14,960 nt of DNA from Ruminococcus flavefaciens (GCA_004556875.1 SFFP01000024.1:1-14960), one strand, 5' to 3'. Counted from the stretch's first letter, positions 1-6,574 are shown. Notes: generated by a model not told the origin, from the sequence alone. A program made the numbers and translations.

Positions 1-31
1 CATTATGATCCGCTTTTCTGTTTTTGAGCGG

Positions 32-60
32 TAGACAAACCAATAAAAATATGGTATAAT
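32..60 (+). promoter_or_regulatory. Extended -10 promoter for the kinase-FBPase operon leader
   Basis: The -35 TAGACA (32-37) is separated by 17 nt from a perfect -10 TATAAT (55-60), which is preceded by TG plus one base (52-54), so this is an extended -10 promoter for the housekeeping sigma factor. Transcription should start near 67. No other convincing promoter is visible before the kinase gene at 248, so this one probably serves the operon through the leader. Confidence 0.75.
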
Positions 61-66
61 TCATAA

Positions 67-209
67 CAGGTAAACTCTTATGATCATTACATATTATTGG
101 TTATCTTACGTTTAAAGAAAAGCAGGGACATGAAAGCACATTTACTTTTTATAGTCCCGTTTATCACATAAGCGAAGCGTTTACCATTGGTAAACGCTTC
201 TTTCTTTTT
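67..209 (+). promoter_or_regulatory. Transcribed leader ending in an intrinsic terminator (candidate attenuator or small RNA)
   Basis: A leader of about 143 nt lies between the promoter and the first gene. It ends in a perfect hairpin, with GAAGCGTTTACC (174-185), loop ATT, GGTAAACGCTTC (189-200), then TTTCTTTTT (201-209), only 48 nt before the start codon of the kinase. GGTAAAC near the 5' end (69-75) is complementary to GTTTACC (179-185) in the left arm of the terminator, so an alternative antitermination pairing is possible. A smaller GGGAC/GTCCC pairing (125-129 with 154-158) sits in the middle. It matches no riboswitch class I recognise. An independent small RNA is the other reading. Confidence 0.5.
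174..209 (+). terminator. Perfect 12-bp intrinsic terminator upstream of the kinase gene
   Basis: The 12-bp stem has no mismatches, a three-base loop and a T-rich tail. Because it sits downstream of the promoter and upstream of the gene, it must be read through for expression from that promoter. The stem is also a perfect palindrome, so an operator role is possible but less likely given the T tract. Confidence 0.75.
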
Positions 210-247
210 AATCAGAAATGATCACACTATCCAAAGGAGTCTTGAAA

Positions 248-1147
248 ATGATCTACACTGTCACATTCAATCCTGCAATAGACTATGTATTGCACACAGA
301 GCGAATACAGACAGGCTGCACTAACCGTTCTGAGTACGAAGAAATATTTTTTGGCGGAAAGGGCATAAACGTATCTGCTGTTCTTGCCGAGCTTGGCGTA
401 AAGAGCATAGCTCTCGGATTTATCGCCGGATTTACAGGTGACGCAATAGAAAACGGTGTAGCAGAAATGGGCGTAAACGCTGATTTTGTAAGGCTGAGCC
501 GCGGCAATTCGCGTATAAACGTAAAAATAAGTGCTGATGAAGAGACTGAAGTAAACGGGCACGGTCCGCAGACAGATGAGCAGGATATCAAAAAATTCAT
601 GGCTAAGCTTGACGGACTGAAAGACGGTGATATGCTTGTCATCGGCGGAAGTCTCCCCTATGGTCTTAATGACGATATTTACGACAGGATATTCTCACAG
701 CTATCCGACCGTGATATAAAGGTATTTGCAGACGCAGGCAAAGGGCTCCTCGAAAAGGCTCTGAAATATCGTCCTTTCCTTATAAAGCCCGATATCACCG
801 AGCTTTGCAGAATGTTCGGTACAAATATCACAACCTACGACGAAGCTGTTGAACACGCGGTCAAGCTTCAGTCTATAGGAGCAGTCAACGTTCTTATCAC
901 AATGGGCGAAAAGGGCGCTGTGCTTCTTGACGAGACAGGAAAGCTCCACAAGTGCGGAGTATTCACAGGAACAGTAAAAAACACAATGTGTGCAGGTGAT
1001 TCAATGCTTGCAGGCTTTATTGCAGGTATTTCCGAGGGAAATTTCGACTATGCCCTAAAACTCGGAACAGCCTGCGGAAATGCCACAGCCTTTTCTCACA
1101 GACTCGCTAAAAAGGAGCTTATCGACAAGCTCATGAAACAGCTTTGA
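248..1147 (+). CDS. fruK: PfkB-family hexose-phosphate kinase, probably 1-phosphofructokinase
   Basis: This 299-residue protein belongs to the ribokinase/PfkB group that holds 1-phosphofructokinase, tagatose-6-phosphate kinase and PfkB 6-phosphofructokinase. The expected reaction is ATP-dependent phosphorylation of fructose 1-phosphate to fructose 1,6-bisphosphate in the cytoplasm. The family start MIYTVTFNPAIDY, the substrate-binding GGKGIN (residues 36-41) and the C-terminal CAGD (248-251, with catalytic Asp251) are visible. The usual GAGD has Cys for its first Gly, which is tolerated in the family. I chose ATG 248 because AAAGGAGT lies at 233-240; an upstream in-frame ATG at 218 lacks such a site and adds ten residues the family does not have. 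FBPase follows 13 nt downstream. No fructose PTS gene is adjacent, so the precise substrate is not certain. Confidence 0.85.
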   Translation: MIYTVTFNPAIDYVLHTERIQTGCTNRSEYEEIFFGGKGINVSAVLAELGVKSIALGFIAGFTGDAIENGVAEMGVNADFVRLSRGNSRINVKISADEETEVNGHGPQTDEQDIKKFMAKLDGLKDGDMLVIGGSLPYGLNDDIYDRIFSQLSDRDIKVFADAGKGLLEKALKYRPFLIKPDITELCRMFGTNITTYDEAVEHAVKLQSIGAVNVLITMGEKGAVLLDETGKLHKCGVFTGTVKNTMCAGDSMLAGFIAGISEGNFDYALKLGTACGNATAFSHRLAKKELIDKLMKQL

Positions 1148-1160
1148 AGGGAGCATATTT

Positions 1161-3077
1161 ATGGATATGAAGTACCTCAGACTCCTTGCAAAGGAGTATC
1201 CCACTATTGAAAGCGCCGCAAGCGAAATAATCAATCTTTCGGCAATACGCAGTCTTCCAAAAGGAACTGAATATTTTTTCAGCGATATGCACGGCGAATA
1301 CGAAGCCTTTCTGCATATGCTCAGAAGCGCTTCGGGCATGATAAAAATAAAAATAGACCTTGTTCTCGGAAAGACCGTTTCCGCCCGTGACCGTGAACAG
1401 CTTGCCGAGCTTATATACTACCCTGAAAAGGAAATAACCCGTCTTACAAACAGCGGCGAAATGTCCGATGAATGGAAAAGGCTCAGCATATACAGGCTCA
1501 TACTCGTATGCGAAGCTGTTTCCGCAAAGTATACACGCTCGCGTATCAGAAAGCGCATACCACACGACATGGTGTATATACTTGACGAGCTTCTCAACGT
1601 TACCGATGACGTAAACAAAGACTATTACTATGATGAGATAATCAGCGCTATCCTCAGCACAGGCATTGCCGAGACATTCATAATCTCGCTTTGCAGGCTT
1701 ATACAGTCAGTCTGTATCGACAAGCTCCACATCATAGGCGATATCTTCGACAGAGGTCCTCGCGCAGATATTATCCTTGACGAGCTTATGAAAATGCACG
1801 ATGTGGATATACAGTGGGGCAACCACGACATCTCATGGATGGGAGCGGCGGCAGGAAACCCTGCGCTTATAGCCAACGTTATCCGCATTGCTATGCGCTA
1901 TAACAACTTCGATGTACTCGAAGACGGCTATGGACTTAATCTCCGCGCACTTGCTGTCTTTGCAGGTGAGACCTATGCTGATGACGACTGCAGACGCTAT
2001 ATCCCAAGCACTCTCGATGACAATATCTACGACCCTGTAGACCTTGACCTTGCGGCAAAAATGCACAAGGCTATCACTGTTATACAGATGAAGCTTGAGG
2101 GTCAGCTCATTGCAAAGCACCCCGAATGGGAAATGAATGACCGTGACCTCTTTGGCAGAACAGATTTCACAAATGGCACTGTCACTATAAACGGCACTGT
2201 CCACGAGCTTCTTGACAAGAGCTTCCCTACTGTTGACCCTGCTTCTCCCCTTACCCTTTCCGAGGGCGAGGCTGAGCTTATGAAAGTTCTTGGAGCTTCA
2301 TTCCGCCACAGCGAAAAGCTCCAGCGTCACATACGCTTCATTTACGCAAAGGGAGCTATGTACAAGACCTGCAACAACAACCTGCTTTTCCACGGATGTA
2401 TCCCTATGGACGAAAACGGACAGCTCCAGAGCGTCAGCATACGCGGTGAAAAGTATTCAGGCAAGGCTCTCCTTGACAAACTGGGCGAGCTTGTAAATCA
2501 GGCATATTTCGGCAGCGGTGAGGATAAGGATTTCGCCAGTGATTATATGTGGTATCTCTGGTGCGGAGCTAAATCCCCTCTCTACGGCAAGGACAAAATG
2601 GCTTTCTTTGAGCGCGGACTCCTTGCTGACAAATCCCTCCATACTGAGAATTACAACGCTTACTATACATTCTCCGAAAGCGCAGAGATATGTATGTCTC
2701 TGCTTGAACTTTTCGGACTTGACCCCGACAAGGGTCACATCATCAATGGTCATGTGCCTGTAAAGATAAAGAACGGTGAAAGTCCTGTAAAGGCTGAGGG
2801 AAAGCTTTTCGTCATTGACGGCGGAATATCAAAAGCATATCAGTCCACTACGGGCATTGCAGGATATACTCTCATCTACGACTCACACAGCCTCAACCTT
2901 GCCGAGCACAAACCTTTTGTTGCAGGTGAAAGCGGCAACACCCCAACTATCCACCTTGTTGAAAAGCTTGACCGCCGCGCTAATATCTCCGACACCGACA
3001 AGGGTGAGGAGATAGTCGACAAGATAAACGACCTTCGTCAGCTACTCGAAGCCTATAAGGCAGGCACTATCAAGTAG
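1161..3077 (+). CDS. fbp: Fructose-1,6-bisphosphatase class III
   Basis: This is a full-length (638 residues) Firmicute class III FBPase, a metallophosphatase that hydrolyses fructose 1,6-bisphosphate to fructose 6-phosphate in gluconeogenesis, and is manganese-dependent in known members. The metal-binding calcineurin-like motifs are present in order: SDMHGE (residues 41-46), DIFDRGP (194-200), WGNHD (219-223), a middle HGC motif, and a C-terminal NGHVPVK block followed by VIDGGIS. Its ribosome site GAAGGGAG overlaps the stop codon of the upstream kinase, so the two are almost certainly co-transcribed and coupled. A terminator follows 28 nt after the stop. Opposition of the kinase product and phosphatase substrate suggests channelling from fructose 1-phosphate to fructose 6-phosphate. 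Confidence 0.95.
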   Translation: MDMKYLRLLAKEYPTIESAASEIINLSAIRSLPKGTEYFFSDMHGEYEAFLHMLRSASGMIKIKIDLVLGKTVSARDREQLAELIYYPEKEITRLTNSGEMSDEWKRLSIYRLILVCEAVSAKYTRSRIRKRIPHDMVYILDELLNVTDDVNKDYYYDEIISAILSTGIAETFIISLCRLIQSVCIDKLHIIGDIFDRGPRADIILDELMKMHDVDIQWGNHDISWMGAAAGNPALIANVIRIAMRYNNFDVLEDGYGLNLRALAVFAGETYADDDCRRYIPSTLDDNIYDPVDLDLAAKMHKAITVIQMKLEGQLIAKHPEWEMNDRDLFGRTDFTNGTVTINGTVHELLDKSFPTVDPASPLTLSEGEAELMKVLGASFRHSEKLQRHIRFIYAKGAMYKTCNNNLLFHGCIPMDENGQLQSVSIRGEKYSGKALLDKLGELVNQAYFGSGEDKDFASDYMWYLWCGAKSPLYGKDKMAFFERGLLADKSLHTENYNAYYTFSESAEICMSLLELFGLDPDKGHIINGHVPVKIKNGESPVKAEGKLFVIDGGISKAYQSTTGIAGYTLIYDSHSLNLAEHKPFVAGESGNTPTIHLVEKLDRRANISDTDKGEEIVDKINDLRQLLEAYKAGTIK

Positions 3078-3104
3078 CCCTCAGCTCTTTATAATACACA
3101 AAAC

Positions 3105-3132
3105 AAAAAGGACGGAATATCCGTCCTTTTTT
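3105..3132. terminator. Bidirectional terminator between FBPase and DUF1292 genes
   Basis: AAAAAGGACGGA (3105-3116) pairs with TCCGTCCTTTTT across the loop ATA. The A-rich left flank and T-rich right flank let it act for both convergent genes. Confidence 0.9.
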
Positions 3133-3168
3133 GCATATCATCAGAATATTTGCCTATGTCGGCTGAAA

Positions 3169-3480
3169 TTACTCAAAGTCGTATTCGCCGTCGTAATTCT
3201 TTTTGAATTCCTCAAACACCTCGCCAAGAAGCGTATCATCATCAACTGATACAAAGTCGTCCTCGTCGGGAGTCTCACCCGGAATGACTTCAAGAATGAC
3301 TACCTCGTCGTCCTCATCGTCAAATGGGAGAAGTACAGCATAAAGATGCTCCTTATATTCAACAGTACCGATTATCTCAAAGGATACCTCGTTACCGTCA
3401 TCATCAGTCAGTGTGATGTAATTCTCAACTGCGTCTTCCTCTTCAAGCTCATCGAGTTCTTTCTCGTTCATGTCGCTCAT
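3169..3480 (-). CDS. DUF1292 family acidic protein
   Basis: This 103-residue, very acidic protein matches the DUF1292 (YrzB-like) family of small Firmicute proteins of unknown function. The recognisable core is the ITLTDDDGNEVSFEIIGTVE segment followed by a YAVLLPFDD strand and an acidic tail ending near FEEFKKNY. It is cytosolic, with no signal or membrane segment. The ATG is preceded by GGAGGTG (3486-3492, minus sense). In many Firmicutes this family sits beside the Holliday junction resolvase-like gene; here it is away from that context. It has its own promoter just upstream and ends at a shared terminator. Read-through from the decarboxylase gene 68 nt upstream is also possible because no terminator is seen between them. 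Confidence 0.85.
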   Translation of the reverse strand: MSDMNEKELDELEEEDAVENYITLTDDDGNEVSFEIIGTVEYKEHLYAVLLPFDDEDDEVVILEVIPGETPDEDDFVSVDDDTLLGEVFEEFKKNYDGEYDFE

Positions 3481-3510
3481 ACAGACACCTCCGCAAAAAT
3501 AATATAACTC

Positions 3511-3539
3511 ATTTTAACATATATAATCCAAAATTGCAA
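3511..3539 (-). promoter_or_regulatory. Promoter of the DUF1292 gene
   Basis: On the minus strand, TTGCAA (3539-3534) is followed after 17 nt by TAAAAT (3516-3511). TGT directly before the -10 makes it an extended -10 promoter. It lies about 30 nt upstream of the start codon. Confidence 0.6.
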
Positions 3540-3548
3540 TAGTTTGCT

Positions 3549-4880
3549 CTATTTTTTCACCACAAGCACCGTTTTGATGCCATAGGCTCTGAAAAGCCTG
3601 ATACAGTCCCTGTCGATGACCTCTCCGCTTGCCGCTATAGGCACAGCAGGCGGACACGGCACTTTCACCGATGCACATATGCGTCCCTCAGCCTTCTCCA
3701 CAGGTATCTCCTCCGATGGTGCAAGGGCGGCTTCGCGGATGGCAATAGCCATCTGCGGAAGCTTCAGCTCAATTGTTTGGCTTACAGATGAAGTACGGGA
3801 AGCTTCCGCTACCGCGCTCTCAAGCGCGGCGCGAAGCCTTACATAATCAAGGTCAGCCGAAAATGGCGACATAAGAAGCACCACAAGCTCATTATCTGCG
3901 TACTCACTCTCTACGCCGTGACTGCGCAGAAGCTCCGCAAGTTCTGTACCGATATAACCGCTTTCCGAAGCCTTTACAGTGATGTGGAAAGGATCTCCGT
4001 CTGCGAAAACAAGCCGTCCCTCAAAGCTATCACGAAGCGCAAGTATCTGCGGAAGAGCCGATTTGATGTCGTCCCGTATACTTTCGGAAATATAGCGGTT
4101 GCACAGGTCAAGTGATGCCATGATAAGGTACGACGGACTTGTCGAACCGAAAAAGCTCATTGCCTGTTTCAGCATAGGTGCATACTCCTTGCATGATGTA
4201 TGCAGGTACGCTCCGCCTGTAATCGCAGGGAGCATCTTATGCGCAGAGTCACAGCACAGGTCAGCTCCGAGAGCTATGGGGTGCAGATTTTTCTCAAAAA
4301 AAGCAAGGTGCGCACCATGTGCATTGTCCACAAGAAGCCTTGCTCCGAAACGGTGACACAGCTCGGCAAGTGCGGCTATATCCGCCGTTCTGCCTGTATA
4401 ATCGGGTGATGTAATATAGAGACAGGCAGGCTTATCATGGGCAGAAAGCTCCCTTTCAACATCTTCAAGAGAAAGCTCTCCCGAAAGTATCCCGCCGCTG
4501 TATTTCGGCATTATCCATGTCACATCAAGTCCGAGAAGCACCGCTCCGTTGAGGAAAGCGCGGTGAACGTTCCTTGCGGCGATAACTCTCCGCCCTTCCA
4601 TTTTCATAACAGCAAGCATAGCCTGTATGCAAAGCGTAGAGCCGCCTGCCGAAAAAACTGTAGCCTCACTTCCGTACAGCGCAGACGCATTTCTCTCGCT
4701 CCTTGCGATAATGCCATCGGCTTCAAAAAGGCTGTCAGCACCCTTTATCTCGGTTATATCAAGTGAATAAAGCCGCTCAAGCTCCTTTATAGGAGCTTTT
4801 CCCTTATGCCCGGGCATATGTGCCCTAAGCATACCCGACGAAGCGTAATTCACCAGAAAGTCATATACAGGAGTTTCCAT
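3549..4880 (-). CDS. Orn/Lys/Arg decarboxylase-family PLP enzyme
   Basis: This 443-residue protein belongs to the fold-type I PLP decarboxylases of the Orn/Lys/Arg group, the short Firmicute form related to B. subtilis SpeA and YaaO. Visible motifs are HMPGHKGK (residues 21-28), DITEIKGADSLF (41-52), SAGGST (77-82), the PLP aspartate motif DNAHGAH (185-191) and the Schiff-base lysine in DSAHKMLPA (Lys215). A reduced C-terminal domain follows. The likely reaction is decarboxylation of arginine, lysine or ornithine to the corresponding polyamine precursor; the substrate cannot be told from sequence. Its ribosome site AAGGAG overlaps the stop of the sigma-like gene, which ends only 11 nt upstream, so it appears to be the last gene of the operon driven by the LexA-box promoter at 5558-5586. 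Confidence 0.85.
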   Translation of the reverse strand: METPVYDFLVNYASSGMLRAHMPGHKGKAPIKELERLYSLDITEIKGADSLFEADGIIARSERNASALYGSEATVFSAGGSTLCIQAMLAVMKMEGRRVIAARNVHRAFLNGAVLLGLDVTWIMPKYSGGILSGELSLEDVERELSAHDKPACLYITSPDYTGRTADIAALAELCHRFGARLLVDNAHGAHLAFFEKNLHPIALGADLCCDSAHKMLPAITGGAYLHTSCKEYAPMLKQAMSFFGSTSPSYLIMASLDLCNRYISESIRDDIKSALPQILALRDSFEGRLVFADGDPFHITVKASESGYIGTELAELLRSHGVESEYADNELVVLLMSPFSADLDYVRLRAALESAVAEASRTSSVSQTIELKLPQMAIAIREAALAPSEEIPVEKAEGRICASVKVPCPPAVPIAASGEVIDRDCIRLFRAYGIKTVLVVKK

Positions 4881-4891
4881 ATCCTCTCTCC

Positions 4892-5191
4892 TTAAACGTA
4901 ATATTGCAGTATCCTGAACATTCTCATTCTTGCCCTTGACATAACCGCAGATACAGCCTGCGGTGTAACATCAAGCTTTCGGCTTATAGAAACGATGTCC
5001 ATGTCCTTAAAATAGTATAACATAATTATCTCTTTTTGTCTTGGGGTAAGCTCATTATTAATAACTTTTAACAGTACGCGGCGAAGTCTCTGCGCATTTC
5101 CCTCTTCATCATCGTTACTGCCGAGGATAATTCTTATCCCCTTGTCAGCCTCCCCTGTGAATGTATCGGTATAAGAGTTACGCTTCGACAC
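4892..5191 (-). CDS. Sigma-70 region 4-only DNA-binding protein
   Basis: The 99-residue protein has the pattern of sigma factor region 4: LTPRQKEIIMLYYF (residues 48-61) followed by a helix-turn-helix at about 66-89 (DIVSISRKLDVTPQAVSAVM). It has no region 2, so it cannot recognise a -10 element by itself. Such proteins may bind core polymerase or act as phage-type late regulators. I chose GTG 5191, preceded by AGAGGGGGCAGG. The open frame runs upstream to an ATG at 5290, but that part is the shadow of the preceding gene. It overlaps the coiled-coil gene by 14 nt in another frame. Together the pair resembles one phage-type DUF1492/ArpU-like protein split in two. The decarboxylase gene follows after 11 nt. 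Confidence 0.75.
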   Translation of the reverse strand: MSKRNSYTDTFTGEADKGIRIILGSNDDEEGNAQRLRRVLLKVINNELTPRQKEIIMLYYFKDMDIVSISRKLDVTPQAVSAVMSRARMRMFRILQYYV

Positions 5192-5411
5192 TGTTATCCT
5201 GCCCCCTCTTATACGAAGAAAGATGAGCGATGACCTCCTGCATCTCTGCCTGCTCAACATACAGCAGGTGTATGCGTCTGTCAAGGTCAAGCTCCTTAAC
5301 TTTCAGCTCATTGCCGCTTTTCATAAGTCCGTTCTTCATTGCAGTAAGCTCAGTTATGCGCTGTTTCACAAGGAAACAGCTTCTGGTGTAGTTGTTGATG
5401 AGTTCAGTCAT
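5178..5411 (-). CDS. Small coiled-coil protein, partner of the region 4 protein
   Basis: I do not recognise a named family. The 77-residue product is charged and almost entirely helical, with heptad-like spacing through VKQRITELTAMKNGL and LDLDRRIHLLYVEQAEM, which suggests a coiled coil. I chose ATG 5411 because AGGGGG lies 8 nt before it; an ATG 34 codons further up (5513) is open but adds a non-helical segment with C- and G-runs. The last 14 nt overlap the sigma-like gene in a different frame. The layout, helical N-terminal half plus sigma region 4 half, matches phage DUF1492-type regulators that normally are one chain. It is the first gene of the operon under the LexA-box promoter. Confidence 0.65.
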   Translation of the reverse strand: MTELINNYTRSCFLVKQRITELTAMKNGLMKSGNELKVKELDLDRRIHLLYVEQAEMQEVIAHLSSYKRGQDNSVEA

Positions 5412-5448
5412 AGTATTTTCCCCCTGAAAATCATGACGATGCACCCAT
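5408..5448 (-). other. Chain of ATGA-coupled mini-ORFs in the leader (MGASS, MIFRGKIL)
   Basis: In the minus-strand leader, a strong G-rich ribosome site (complement of 5454-5463) precedes an ATG at 5448 that encodes MGASS. Its TGA overlaps the next ATG (5434), which encodes MIFRGKIL. That TGA in turn overlaps the ATG of the coiled-coil gene at 5411. All junctions are ATGA overlaps, typical of translational coupling. It may be coincidence. Confidence 0.3.
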
Positions 5449-5528
5449 GACGCTCTCCCCCCCACGCAAAAAGCACTGTCAGGGCACACTGTCAGCTTAA
5501 AATATGAAATCAATTTAAGATAGCTTTC

Positions 5529-5542
5529 CGAACTAACGTTCT
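5529..5542. promoter_or_regulatory. Downstream LexA/DinR box
   Basis: CGAACTAACGTTCT contains GAAC-N4-GTTC, the core of the Gram-positive SOS box. It lies about 10-22 nt downstream of the predicted start site (near 5551) of the minus-strand promoter, a position that fits a second repressor site. Confidence 0.65.
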
Positions 5543-5557
5543 ATTCCTTGTAATTAT

Positions 5558-5586
5558 ATTATAGAACATTTGTTCTAATTTGTCAA
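5558..5586 (-). promoter_or_regulatory. Consensus promoter of the coiled-coil/sigma-like/decarboxylase operon
   Basis: On the minus strand TTGACA (5586-5581) and TATAAT (5563-5558) are separated by exactly 17 nt, a perfect match to the housekeeping consensus. Transcription should start near 5551, giving a leader of about 140 nt. A promoter this strong combined with two LexA boxes is typical of a tightly repressed damage-inducible gene. Confidence 0.85.
5563..5576. promoter_or_regulatory. LexA/DinR box inside the promoter spacer
   Basis: AGAACATTTGTTCT is a perfect 6-bp inverted repeat with GAAC-N4-GTTC at its core (5564-5575). It sits between -35 and -10 of the minus-strand promoter, so bound LexA would block polymerase. 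The centre is 34 bp from the second box. Confidence 0.75.
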
Positions 5587-5610
5587 GGGATACAGACAAT
5601 TTTTCACTCA

Positions 5611-5647
5611 TTCGACAAAACTCGACATATTCCGACAATTACCGACA
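5611..5647 (-). promoter_or_regulatory. Four 10-bp-phased TGTCGNN repeats (Spo0A-box-like array)
   Basis: On the minus strand the 7-mers TGTCGGT, TGTCGGA, TGTCGAG and TGTCGAA (ending at 5641, 5631, 5621 and 5611) repeat with an exact 10-bp period. The last is identical to the consensus Spo0A box TGTCGAA, and 10 bp is the spacing of tandem 0A boxes. The array ends 24 bp upstream of the -35, an activator-like position. Identity of the binding protein is inference. Confidence 0.5.
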
Positions 5648-5660
5648 TCTGCAAAACGCT

Positions 5661-6458
5661 TTATACCGTTGTCCGCTCCTCAATCCTTTCATGAGGGTAT
5701 TCCCTGTGTTCGTTGGCTTCGCTGTATTTCTTACTGTATTTTCCATAGCACTCAAGATACTCGCTATATGTATCAATATCATTACCGTTCCTTACTGCTT
5801 TAAGGAAATCCTCATCTTTCATCGCTGTCTCATACGCTTCACGTGACTTGAATGAAACATACCTTATATTGCAGTTTTCAAGCTCATCAAACACCTCGAA
5901 CCTCTTTACGTCAGAGAGGTCCTTGTTTATGTAAAACGCACCGATAACATAATTGCTGCTTATAAAATCAGTGATGTTTTTTCCGTCATAATAATCGCTG
6001 AAGCAGGCATCTACGTGACCATGTCCCAAAGGTGTCCAGAAGTCGTAAATATAAACCTCTTCGGCTTCATTGAGCTTGTTTCTGAAATAATCTTCCATTG
6101 CGGATCTTATTTTATCGCTCTGATGACTGTCACGACAGCGAACTGTCATTCCGCCTGATGATACTAATGCCAGAACAAAAATCTCCTTTCCGCCTATGGT
6201 CATGTTGACTTTTACAGCATTTGAGTATTTTGCAGGCTCAAAAAAATCCACAGAGTCATCATAATAGTTTTCCGCCTTGCCTGTCTTTGTTATCACATTG
6301 TATTTCTTGCTTATGTACTCCTCAGCCGCTTTTTTCGCTGTTTCCCGAAGCTTTCTGCCGCGCTTTGCTTCCTCTTTTGTTGGCAAACACGCCGTTGTAA
6401 ATATAAGAAGCACCAGCGATACAAGGATAAGACCGCATCTTCTGAATATATTTTTCAT
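5661..6458 (-). CDS. Putative lipoprotein of unknown function
   Basis: I do not recognise a family. The 265-residue product begins with a basic n-region (MKNIFRR), a hydrophobic stretch and a lipobox-like end TTAC (Cys24), so it is probably a lipid-anchored extracellular protein. The mature part is hydrophilic and rich in Lys, Glu, Asp and Tyr, starts with a likely helix (EEAKRGRKLRETAKKAAEEY) and contains a central sheet-like segment, with a charged tail. I chose ATG 6458, spaced 5 nt from GAGGTG (6469-6464). An in-frame GTG at 6464 lies inside that ribosome site. It looks monocistronic, and no terminator is obvious after it. The 81-bp gap to the next promoter (going left) holds the TGTCGNN array. 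Confidence 0.75.
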   Translation of the reverse strand: MKNIFRRCGLILVSLVLLIFTTACLPTKEEAKRGRKLRETAKKAAEEYISKKYNVITKTGKAENYYDDSVDFFEPAKYSNAVKVNMTIGGKEIFVLALVSSGGMTVRCRDSHQSDKIRSAMEDYFRNKLNEAEEVYIYDFWTPLGHGHVDACFSDYYDGKNITDFISSNYVIGAFYINKDLSDVKRFEVFDELENCNIRYVSFKSREAYETAMKDEDFLKAVRNGNDIDTYSEYLECYGKYSKKYSEANEHREYPHERIEERTTV

Positions 6459-6493
6459 AGCCACACCTCATTTCATTTTGTTGGTATGGTCTT

Positions 6494-6557
6494 ATTCTAT
6501 CATGTTTTCGGGAAATATTTAAGGTACTGCCTGTCACATTTTCGGTGACATCTGTCA
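6494..6557 (-). promoter_or_regulatory. Promoter and repeat-containing upstream region of the lipoprotein gene
   Basis: The minus-strand -10 TAGAAT (6499-6494) is preceded by TGA, an extended -10; the -35 is poor. Upstream, CTGTCA occurs twice exactly 21 bp apart (6531-6536 and 6552-6557, plus-strand reading), and TGTCAC (6532-6537) forms an inverted repeat with GTGACA (6545-6550). These are candidate activator sites on one face of the helix. Confidence 0.4.
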
Positions 6558-6574
6558 TTTTTTTCGCAGGACAG

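Noticed and set aside
218..247. ATG 218 as the start of the kinase
   Set aside because: No ribosome site precedes it, and the family's N-terminus begins at the ATG 248, which has AAAGGAGT at proper spacing.
5474..5495. 9-bp direct repeat CACTGTCAG, 13 bp apart
   Set aside because: It is short and lies in the G/C-run leader of the SOS-type operon; there is no further support for a site.
6459..6464. GTG 6464 as the start of the lipoprotein
   Set aside because: This codon lies within the GAGGTG ribosome site used by the ATG at 6458.
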